Source: CAVUFH01 sp963740835 (GTDB lineage: Bacteria; Actinomycetota; Acidimicrobiia; IMCC26256; PALSA-610). Taken from it: a stretch of DNA of 64,000 bases. Numbering within the stretch: position 1 is the first letter of the stretch; the number at the start of each line of letters is the position of its first letter. This document shows positions 58,438 to 64,000 of the stretch, in pieces. The stretch is taken from contig CAVUFH010000002.1 of assembly GCA_963740835.1 (NCBI GenBank), forward strand, positions 496,001 to 560,000, given 5' to 3'. Below the pieces are notes generated by a model. The model did not search any database. It had not been told where the DNA came from and worked only from the letters and a program-made list of their open reading frames with translations. The position numbers and the translations under genes are program-made.

Positions 58438-59274
58438 AGATCGGCTACGCGCTTCCGACGTTCGTCGACGATCCCGAGCTGCCGATCGCGGTGGCACAGC
58501 GGGCGGAGGCGGCCGGCCTCGACGGCGTGTTCGTCTACGACCACATGTGGCGCGACGTCCCGCCCCCGCGGCGCGGCGCGCTCGAATGCTTCGCGCTGCT
58601 CGGCGCGGTCGCGGCCGAAACGCAGAAGCTACAACTCGGCCCGCTCGTCGCCCGCGCCACCCTTCGGCCGCCCGCGTCGCTCACCGCCACGCTCGACACC
58701 GTGCACCGCGTGAGCCGCGGCCGGTTGATCGCGGGCCTCGGCGCAGGTGACCAACAGATCCGCGCCGAGAACGAGGCGTTCGGGCTCGGGCACGGGTCGA
58801 TGGCCGAGCGCGTCGCCGCGCTCGTCGCCGCGGTCCACGCCGCGCGCGGCCGCGGGTATCCGGTCTGGGTCGGCGGCAACCTGCACCGCGTCGGTGAGGC
58901 GATCGCGCTCGCCGACGGGTGGAACACATGGGGCGGCACGGTCGAGAGCTTCGCCGTCAACGCCTCCAAGGTCCACGAGGTGGCGCCTGGGCGTGACGCG
59001 CACGTGGGGCGGGCTCGTCCTGCTCGGTCGCGACGACGACCACGCGGCGGAGAAGGCCGCGACGCGCCGGGTCGGGCCCGAAGTCGTGTACGGCGGACCG
59101 GTGCGGGTGGCCAAGCGCTTGCAGGCGTTGGAGCGCGCCGGTGCCGAGTGGGTCGTCCTCGCGCCGGTCGACGCGTCGGATCCCGAGAACGTCGACCTGC
59201 TCGCGGAGCTCGTCCTGCCGCGCCTGGCCCAACCGCAGACCCGCCGGCCGGATCCGCGGCGGAACCGCGCCTGA
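58434..59274 (+). CDS. LLM class F420-type oxidoreductase, one frame break
   Basis: About 279 residues: MKIGYALPTFVDDPELPIAVAQ at the start, VFVYDHMWRDVPPPRRGALE near residue 36, LQLGPLVARATLRPPASLTA near 70, GRLIAGLGAGDQQIRAENEAFG near 100, and YPVWVGGNLHRVGEAIALAD near 140. The chain ends with EWVVLAPVDASDPENVDLL in the next frame. One extra C near 58990 (VAPG-VTRTWGG) explains the break. It probably uses F420 or FMN. It is coupled to the ROK gene by ATGA and converges on the kstR-like gene. Confidence 0.82.
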
Positions 59275-59300
59275 CGCGGGGTGGGAACGACAGCGCGGAA

Positions 59301-59895
59301 TTACGAGCCGAGCAGGAGCGTCGCGGCGCAGGCGAGGCTGTCGCCCATCGAACGGTCGCGCGGCAAACCCGTGCTCCAGAACGTGAGCTCCGCGAACCAT
59401 ACCGCGCCGAGCACTTGCATGATGTCGTCCAGATCGGGGAGCTGCTCGCCGTCGACCGCGTCGCCGATGATCGCGCGCAGGGTCGCGTTGATGTCCTGCT
59501 TCACCGCTGCGCCCGCATCGTCCGGTGACGACATCGCGATGAGCATCGCCTGGATCACGCGTGGCTGACGCTCGAGCGCACGCGACGCGCGTCGCAACAC
59601 GTCGGACACCCGCTCGGCCGCGGTCGCGCCGCGCGGTGGCCGCGGCGTCGAGGCGTTCGCGCAACGTGCCCGCCTGCTGCGCGAGCGCGGCGAGCAGGAG
59701 TTGGTCCTTGGACGCGTAGTGGCGGTAGAGCGTGCCCAGCGCGACCTCGGCCCGGGCCGCGACGTCGCGCATCTGCACCGCTTCGTATCCGCCCTCCGCC
59801 GCGAGCGCGGTCGCGGCGTCGAGGAGGCGGCGCTTCCGGGCTGCGGTTTCGGCGGCGCGCGTCCCGCGTCCCGCACGAGTGGGTGCGCTCGTCAC
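59301..59895 (-). CDS. kstR: KstR-like TetR regulator, one frame break
   Basis: A TetR repressor of about 197 residues. The HTH is LLDAATALAAEGGYEAVQMRDVAARAEVALGTLYRHYASKDQLL in its parts at residues 22-65; GGYEAVQM and VALGTLYR are the wording of KstR, the main cholesterol-catabolism repressor. The ligand domain continues in another frame after about 59645 (SDVLRRASRALERQPRVIQA; GAVWFAELTFWS), one inserted base apart. The TAA stop is at 59301. The GTG start is at 59895, seven bases after TACGGT. A KstR-type operator overlaps the promoter, so it should repress itself. KstR responds to steroid CoA thioesters. Confidence 0.78.
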
Positions 59896-59902
59896 GGGGC
59901 GG

Positions 59903-59931
59903 ACCGTAGCGCACACCTAGAACGTGTTGCA
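59903..59931 (-). promoter_or_regulatory. kstR-like promoter with KstR-type operator
   Basis: The -10 TACGGT (59908-59903) ends seven bases before GTG 59895. TAGAACGTGTTGCA (59918-59931) fits the published KstR consensus TnnAACnnGTTnnA at all eight fixed positions and lies over the -35 region. The 10-mer AGAACGTGTT recurs at 63788-63797. Confidence 0.7.
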
Positions 59932-59950
59932 GTTCCTGTGCGACGGTCGC

Positions 59951-61204
59951 CTACTCGAGCGTTGCGTAGTTCGTGGCGCGGTCCCCGGCGCGCTTCCCGA
60001 GCGTCTCGGTCACGCACGCGCGCAGGTCCGCGAGGAATTCGTCCATCACCGGTGCGTTGCCCGCGCTGACCGTCGCGTGCAGCGAGTCGGGCGGCGTCTG
60101 CCGGTCGAGGAACCAGCCGCGTGCGTGCAACGCGTCGCCGAGCTCGAACGCGTCGAGCCGGCGTTGCCACGCCGGTGCGATCGCGATGGTTACGATCTGG
60201 GCCTGCGGTTCGCCGAGCACCGTGAGCCCGTCGAGCGCCCGCACGCCGGCGACCATGCGGCGCGCGGCGTCGACGGCGGTCTGTGTCAATCGCCGATAGC
60301 CGTCAGTGCCGAGGTGATGCATGACGGCCCACGCCGTCGCCATCGGGAGGCCGGGCCGGGTGCCCTGCATGCCGGGCGACGCATAGAACCCGCCGAGCCA
60401 GTCGTCGAAGACGAACGTCTGGTGCTTGCGCAGTTCCTTCGTGCGGTGCACGAGCACCGACGCGCCCTTCGGCGCGTACCCGAGCTTGTGGATGTCGGCC
60501 GAAATCGTGGTGACGCCGTCGACGCGGAAATCCCACGGCGGGAGGTTCTCGCCGTTCATCTCCATGAACGGGAGCACGAAGCCGCCCATGCACGCGTCGA
60601 CGTGCATCGACGCGCCTACGGCGGCAGCGAGCTGCGCCAGCTCCGGGACGGGATCGATCACGCCCTGCGGGTACTGCGGTGCGGAACCGACGACGAGCAC
60701 GGTGCTGTCGCCCACGTGAGCAGCCATCGCCTCCACGTCGGCGCGCCAATCGCGGTCGACGTCAACCTTGTGCACGCGCACCCCGAAGTAGTGCGCGGCC
60801 TTGTGGAACGCCGCGTGCGCGCTCGAGGCGATGACCATCTCCGGAGCCTCGACGCCGCGTTCGAGGCGGCCACGCTCGCGCGCGGCCTTCACCGCCATGA
60901 GGATGCTCTCGGTGCCACCCGACGTCATGAACCCGGCCGCACCCGGCGGCGCGTGGAACATGTCGGCGACCGCGCCGACGACCTCGGACTGGATCTCGGC
61001 GAGGCTCGGGAACGCGTGAGTGTTCAGCGCATTCTCGTGGAGGAACAGTTCGGCTGCCGCGTGCGCGACCTCCTGCACCTCGGGCCCGCCGTCGTAGACC
61101 ATCCCGAACGTGCGGCCGTCCTGCCACCGTGCGTCGCGTGCGCGCTTCTCCGTCAGTGCGGCGAGGACCGCCGCGGTCGACATGCCGTGCTCCGGGAGCG
61201 CCAT
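59951..61204 (-). CDS. PLP-dependent group II decarboxylase / sphingosine-phosphate lyase-like
   Basis: A 417-residue fold-type I PLP enzyme: NALNTHAFPSLAEIQSEVVGAVA near residue 60, MTSGGTESILMAVKAAR near 95 for phosphate binding, VHVDACMGGFVLPFME-like segment near 200, and the Schiff-base Lys in ISADIHKLGYAPKGASVLV near 235. The Ala-His-x-x-Phe-x-Lys-Ala-Ala segment and overall form are closer to sphingosine-1-phosphate lyase and tyrosine/glutamate decarboxylase-like proteins than to GadA. TACCAT ends seven bases before the ATG. Substrate could be an amino acid or a phospho-amino alcohol. Confidence 0.85.
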   Translation of the reverse strand: MALPEHGMSTAAVLAALTEKRARDARWQDGRTFGMVYDGGPEVQEVAHAAAELFLHENALNTHAFPSLAEIQSEVVGAVADMFHAPPGAAGFMTSGGTESILMAVKAARERGRLERGVEAPEMVIASSAHAAFHKAAHYFGVRVHKVDVDRDWRADVEAMAAHVGDSTVLVVGSAPQYPQGVIDPVPELAQLAAAVGASMHVDACMGGFVLPFMEMNGENLPPWDFRVDGVTTISADIHKLGYAPKGASVLVHRTKELRKHQTFVFDDWLGGFYASPGMQGTRPGLPMATAWAVMHHLGTDGYRRLTQTAVDAARRMVAGVRALDGLTVLGEPQAQIVTIAIAPAWQRRLDAFELGDALHARGWFLDRQTPPDSLHATVSAGNAPVMDEFLADLRACVTETLGKRAGDRATNYATLE

Positions 61205-61211
61205 TGCAGGG

Positions 61212-61217
61212 ATGGTA
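61212..61217 (-). promoter_or_regulatory. -10-like TACCAT before ATG 61204
   Basis: TACCAT on the minus strand ends seven bases before the PLP decarboxylase start codon; leaderless pattern. Confidence 0.45.
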
Positions 61218-61268
61218 CGAGGCGGGCGCCCGTCGGGCTGCGGGCCGCGGTGCTCTGGAGGAGGAGTG

Positions 61269-62129
61269 CTACGGCTGGAGGCCGGAGTCGGGCACGCTGC
61301 CCGAGTCGTCGGCGTGCCCGCCGCCGGTGACGTCCACCGTCGAGGCCATGCACGGCGCGGTGGCCGGTACCTGCGTGGTGCCCGACGCGCCTTGGGTGAT
61401 CGCCTGGCACGAGCCGTTCGGCAACGAGGTGACCAACACGATCGTGTCCGCGTCGATCACCTGCACCGAGACCTCGCCGGGCGCGGCGGCGTGGTTCCCC
61501 GCGACCCAGACGATGCCGGGCTCGGCTTTCTGCAACGACGCGGGCGTGACGCTCGCGAACGATCCCTCGTCGGAGTACACGGCCTGCGCGGCTTCCTGCG
61601 CGCTGAGGAGCTGGTTCTGCGCGCCGATCTGCTCGGCGTTGTGGACCGCCTGCACGGGTGCGTCGAGCGCGTCGTGGACGTCGTCCTTCGTCTGCATCCA
61701 GACGAACACGATCGCCGCGAACAGCAGCACGATGCCGCCGCCAATGAGCGCCATCTTCCGATCGAACTTCGGCAGCGTGAACTTCTGCTTGGTGATCGGG
61801 ACCTCGGCCGGAATCAAAGGCAGGAGGTCCTCGACGTCGCGTGGTGCCGCAGTCGCCGCCGGTGCGCTCGGCGAGGCGACGGGGAGGAAATCGTCGAGCG
61901 GCGCGGGCGCGGGCGCGTCGACGGGGTTCGGACGGGCGGGGCTGGGGCGAGGCGGCGCGTCGCTGCGCGGGCTGAGCGTGGGGAGCGGCGGCGGCGGCCC
62001 GCCGCCGCGCAGGGGCGCGGGTGCGACGGCGGCCACGACCGGCGTCTGGGCGCGAATCATCGTCCCGCACCGCCTGCACGTGTCCCAGGTTTGGGGCACG
62101 AGGTACGAGCAGCCCGGGCACCGGATCAT
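61269..62129 (-). CDS. zinc-ribbon protein with one membrane helix
   Basis: A 286-residue protein: an N-terminal zinc ribbon (CPGCSYLVPQTWDTCRRCG at residues 4-22), a long Pro/Ala-rich linker, one membrane helix (MALIGGGIVLLFAAIVFVWM near 130), and an extracytoplasmic domain with pilin-like AEQIGAQNQLLSAQEAAQAV and YSDEGSFASVTPASLQ. The last part resembles the short extracellular domain of type IV pilin-like or penicillin-binding accessory proteins. ATG 62129 lies six bases after GATTAT, a leaderless arrangement; TTG 62159 is the alternative. Function unknown. Confidence 0.72.
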   Translation of the reverse strand: MIRCPGCSYLVPQTWDTCRRCGTMIRAQTPVVAAVAPAPLRGGGPPPPLPTLSPRSDAPPRPSPARPNPVDAPAPAPLDDFLPVASPSAPAATAAPRDVEDLLPLIPAEVPITKQKFTLPKFDRKMALIGGGIVLLFAAIVFVWMQTKDDVHDALDAPVQAVHNAEQIGAQNQLLSAQEAAQAVYSDEGSFASVTPASLQKAEPGIVWVAGNHAAAPGEVSVQVIDADTIVLVTSLPNGSCQAITQGASGTTQVPATAPCMASTVDVTGGGHADDSGSVPDSGLQP

Positions 62130-62135
62130 CACGGG

Positions 62136-62141
62136 ATAATC
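62136..62141 (-). promoter_or_regulatory. -10-like GATTAT before ATG 62129
   Basis: GATTAT on the minus strand ends six bases before ATG 62129 and decides that start over TTG 62159. Confidence 0.4.
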
Positions 62142-62181
62142 GGCGTTCTCGGGGGACAACTTCAGCCTTCCGGCGTCTTGT

Positions 62182-62249
62182 TTTGGTGCTGGTCGTTTGG
62201 TGCTGGTCGTTTGGTGCTGGTCGTTTGGTGCTGGTCGTTTGGTGCTGAG
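62182..62249. repeat. 14-bp tandem array, five copies
   Basis: TTTGGTGCTGGTCG starts at 62182, 62196, 62210, 62224 and 62238; the last copy diverges after TTTGGTGCTG. It lies between the hotdog gene and the zinc-ribbon gene and does not contain a copy of the neighbouring stop codon. Confidence 0.92.
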
Positions 62250-62262
62250 GCTTCGGTGCCGG

Positions 62263-62925
62263 TCAGAGGCCGGCGGCCGGCCGCCCGAAACTCGGATCTC
62301 CGAAGTATTGCTGGGCCAGCTCCGGACGGGGTTGCACGAACAGCCCGTCGGCCTCGGCAGTCAGTACATCATCCGCCCAGAGCTCGGCTCGACTCATGAT
62401 GCGGCGCCCCTCGGTGCGGTCCACCCAGGCCCGGAACCGCACCTCGCGGAACAGCGGCGTGGGGCGCCGGTAGTGGATCGTGAGCCGCGCGGTCATGCCC
62501 GGCTGGCCCGCGTTGATATTGGCGATCCCGAGCATCTCGTCGAAGGCGCAGGCGATCCACCCGCCGTGGACACACCCGGGCGGACCCTCGTACGCGGCAC
62601 CGAACATGCCCCGGCCCTCGACGGCGCCGTCCACCGCCTCCCAGTCGATGCGGGGCGACAGCGGGCTCGCCTCGCCGACGATCGGGGAACGGGGAAGGTA
62701 GTCGCCGTGATCGCGTGGTTGGTAGCCAGGCCCCTCGGCCCGGCCGCCGCCCAGCCGGACCGTGAGCTGGTCGACGTCCCGCGCGATGTCGAGCAAGGTC
62801 TCGCCGTCGACGGCTTCGATCGTCATCGTGGCGTCGATGAGCGCGCGCAACGAGGTCGCGAGCGCGGCCCGTTCGGGCTGCGCGAAGGCCGGCGAGTCCG
62901 GCAGGCCGGGTGCGGCTTCCGACAT
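62263..62925 (-). CDS. PaaI-type hotdog thioesterase
   Basis: A 220-residue hotdog-fold thioesterase: GPPGCVHGGWIACAFDEMLGIAN near residue 120, where HGG and the following Asp/Glu are the active site, and TARLTIHYRRPTPLFREVRFRAWV near 150. The N-terminal 90 residues are a helical extension. It should hydrolyse an acyl-CoA. It is coupled to echA19 by a one-base overlap (TGATG), so it may release CoA from a side-chain intermediate or rescue stalled thioesters. Confidence 0.87.
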   Translation of the reverse strand: MSEAAPGLPDSPAFAQPERAALATSLRALIDATMTIEAVDGETLLDIARDVDQLTVRLGGGRAEGPGYQPRDHGDYLPRSPIVGEASPLSPRIDWEAVDGAVEGRGMFGAAYEGPPGCVHGGWIACAFDEMLGIANINAGQPGMTARLTIHYRRPTPLFREVRFRAWVDRTEGRRIMSRAELWADDVLTAEADGLFVQPRPELAQQYFGDPSFGRPAAGL

Positions 62926-63740
62926 CAGCGGCCCTTGTACTGCGGTGCGCGCTTCTCCGCGAACGCTCGCGGTCCTTCCTGCGCGTCCTCGGAGGCGAAG
63001 ACCTCCCACCCGATCGTGTCCTGGTGTTGCATCGCGTCGAAGTCGCTCATGTGCTCGGTCTCGCGCCACGCGCGCAGGATCGCCTGGGTCGACAGCGGCG
63101 CGTTCGCCGCGACCTGCGCGGCGACCGCCTTGGCGACCTCGAGCGCGGTGCCCTCCGGCACGACGCGGCCGATGAGGCCGATCTCCTTTGCTTCGAGCGC
63201 GGGGATGGGCCGGCACGCGAGCAGGATGTCCATTGCCTGCGTGTACGGGATCTGCCGCGGCAACCGGCACGCCGAACCGCCGAGCGGGAACAGGCCGCGC
63301 TTGGCCTCCCACACGCCGAACGTGGCCCCTTCACCTGCGATGCGGATGTCGGTGCCCTGCAGGATCTCGGTACCACCCGCGACCGCGTAGCCCTCGACCG
63401 CGGCGATGAGCGGCTTCGACAGCCGGTAGTCGCGCAGCAGCGCCTTCCAGTGCGGGTTGTTGCCGCGGGCCATGACCGCTTGCACCTTCGGATCGGTCGA
63501 CTGCTGACCCATCGCGACGAGGTCTGCGCCGGACGAGAAGTGACCACCCGCGCCGGTGAGGATCGCGCAGCGGATGTCGGGGTTGTCGTCGATGTACTCG
63601 TAGCCGAGCACAAGGCCGGCGAGCATGTCGCCCGACAGCGCGTTGCGCTTCTCGGGCCGGTTCATCGTCAAGATCACGACGTGGTCGTCGCGCTCGACGG
63701 TGCAGTGCTGCGTGGTGAGGTCTTCGAGGAGCGTCGTCAC
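62925..63740 (-). CDS. echA19: enoyl-CoA hydratase, EchA19-like
   Basis: A 271-residue crotonase. The segments IRCAILTGAGGHFSSGADL near residue 56, IAAVEGYAVAGGTEILQGTD near 110, LFPLGGSACRLPRQIPYTQA near 150 and the ending AFAEKRAP closely follow EchA19 (Rv3516) of cholesterol side-chain degradation as I recall it. EchA19 hydrates 3-oxo-chol-4,22-dienoyl-CoA. The divergent position opposite an acyl-CoA synthetase with a KstR-type site between them mirrors the mycobacterial echA19-fadD19 pair. GTG 63740 lies eight bases after TACTGT. The hotdog thioesterase follows. Confidence 0.87.
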   Translation of the reverse strand: MTTLLEDLTTQHCTVERDDHVVILTMNRPEKRNALSGDMLAGLVLGYEYIDDNPDIRCAILTGAGGHFSSGADLVAMGQQSTDPKVQAVMARGNNPHWKALLRDYRLSKPLIAAVEGYAVAGGTEILQGTDIRIAGEGATFGVWEAKRGLFPLGGSACRLPRQIPYTQAMDILLACRPIPALEAKEIGLIGRVVPEGTALEVAKAVAAQVAANAPLSTQAILRAWRETEHMSDFDAMQHQDTIGWEVFASEDAQEGPRAFAEKRAPQYKGR

Positions 63741-63748
63741 GGGGGCGA

Positions 63749-63754
63749 ACAGTA
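63749..63754 (-). promoter_or_regulatory. -10-like TACTGT before GTG 63740
   Basis: TACTGT on the minus strand ends eight bases before the echA19 start codon; leaderless pattern. Confidence 0.45.
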
Positions 63755-63786
63755 GATGAGACGGGATGGGCCGCCTGGCACGAAAC

Positions 63787-63804
63787 GAGAACGTGTTCTA
63801 CTCT
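63787..63804. promoter_or_regulatory. KstR-type operator with overlapping -10 of the synthetase gene
   Basis: GAGAACGTGTTCTA (63787-63800) matches the KstR consensus at seven of eight fixed positions. TACTCT (63799-63804) is a plus-strand -10 that overlaps its end, so binding would block the acyl-CoA synthetase promoter and probably echA19 too. Confidence 0.65.
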
Positions 63805-63838
63805 GCGCGCCCCGCCGCCTTCCCGGAGGACTATGCCG

Positions 63839-64000
63839 ATGGCCGGCTTCTGGAGCTACGCGCAAGAAGACCCCGACTACATCGCGATCGTCGACCCCGA
63901 CGGCACCGAGAACCGGGCCGGCGACGTGCTCGCGCGCGCCAACCAGCTCGTGCACGCGCTGCGTTCGCTCGGGATGGAGAAGGGCGACACCGTCGCCGCG
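63839..64000 (+). CDS. acyl-CoA synthetase N-terminus, truncated by window end
   Basis: The first 54 codons of an AMP-forming acyl-CoA ligase: MAGFWSYAQEDPDYIAIVDP and ANQLVHALRSLGMEKGDTVA, the usual N-terminal strand and the G-D-T-V-A segment. GGAGGA ends eight bases before ATG 63839 but only two before ATG 63833, so 63839 is chosen. It is divergent from echA19 across a KstR-type site, the position of fadD19 in Mycobacterium, but this N-terminus is not especially like FadD19, so I do not use that name. It likely activates a steroid side-chain or fatty acid. Confidence 0.8.
   Translation, partial: MAGFWSYAQEDPDYIAIVDPDGTENRAGDVLARANQLVHALRSLGMEKGDTVAA

Noticed and set aside
57465..59274. A novel ROK kinase-F420 oxidoreductase fusion enzyme
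   Set aside because: A one-base insertion explains it and restores an ATGA overlap; reported only as a probable artefact.

Overview
The window is about 64 kb of very GC-rich DNA with dense, often 4-base-overlapping genes (ATGA, GTGA, TGATG), frequent GTG starts, and no rRNA, tRNA, CRISPR or transposase gene that I can recognise. The gene set points to an actinobacterium of the environmental Acidimicrobiia kind: a PimB'-type mannosyltransferase, F420-type luciferase-like oxidoreductases, many acyl-CoA dehydrogenases, crotonases and short-chain dehydrogenases, a KstR-like TetR regulator and close relatives of the mycobacterial steroid genes ipdA/B/C/F, fadE30, fadA6 and echA19. Class-level placement is inference from gene content, not from a marker gene.

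Layout. 1-8 kb: end of an AI-2E-family transporter, a minus-strand thiolase-like/crotonase/SDR operon, a divergent SDR plus serine hydrolase, and a membrane-anchored propeller protein. 8-16 kb: acyl-CoA synthetase plus SDR, a divergent F420-type oxidoreductase/VOC/LmbE operon, a peptidase lipoprotein, an ATP-grasp protein and a J-domain protein. 16-30 kb: the core of steroid C/D-ring degradation, with fadA6, two acyl-CoA dehydrogenases, a thiolase-like/OB-fold pair, ipdC-ipdB-ipdA, and ipdF-fadE30. Two DJ-1/PfpI genes and an aspartyl-tRNA synthetase are interspersed. 30-46 kb: mixed small enzymes (VOC, GNAT, SDR), a large LuxR-family ATPase regulator, a fused double CoA-transferase, an amidohydrolase, a MerR regulator with an unexplained neighbouring transcript, and TetR/AraC regulators. 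46-57 kb: a second thiolase-like/OB-fold module, a crotonase, an ADP-forming acyl-CoA synthetase, a ferredoxin-reductase-like flavoprotein, an MFS transporter, PimB', a polyketide-cyclase/START-like (SRPBCC) protein and an ArsA-type ATPase. 57-64 kb: ROK kinase, F420-type oxidoreductase, KstR-like regulator, PLP decarboxylase, zinc-ribbon membrane protein, hotdog thioesterase, echA19 and the start of a divergent acyl-CoA synthetase.

Regulation. A KstR-type site (AACGTGTT core) lies at the kstR-like promoter and again between echA19 and the divergent synthetase. A second palindrome, TGAC-N6-GTCA, recurs in three divergent promoters. Many genes have a TANNNT-like -10 element ending 6-9 bases before the start codon, so leaderless transcripts look common.

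The most unusual material is repetitive and lies at gene ends. Two loci carry related tandem repeats, each unit holding a Shine-Dalgarno-like stretch and a micro-ORF that begins M-x-x-V-R-T-Q-R. A ~63-bp palindromic element occurs once over the stop codon of an SDR gene and once in frame inside the linker of the fused CoA-transferase. Several short tandem arrays contain copies of the stop codon of the neighbouring gene. Separately, the assembly has about 18 single-base frame breaks, about 16 of them insertions, so broken genes should first be treated as sequence errors.
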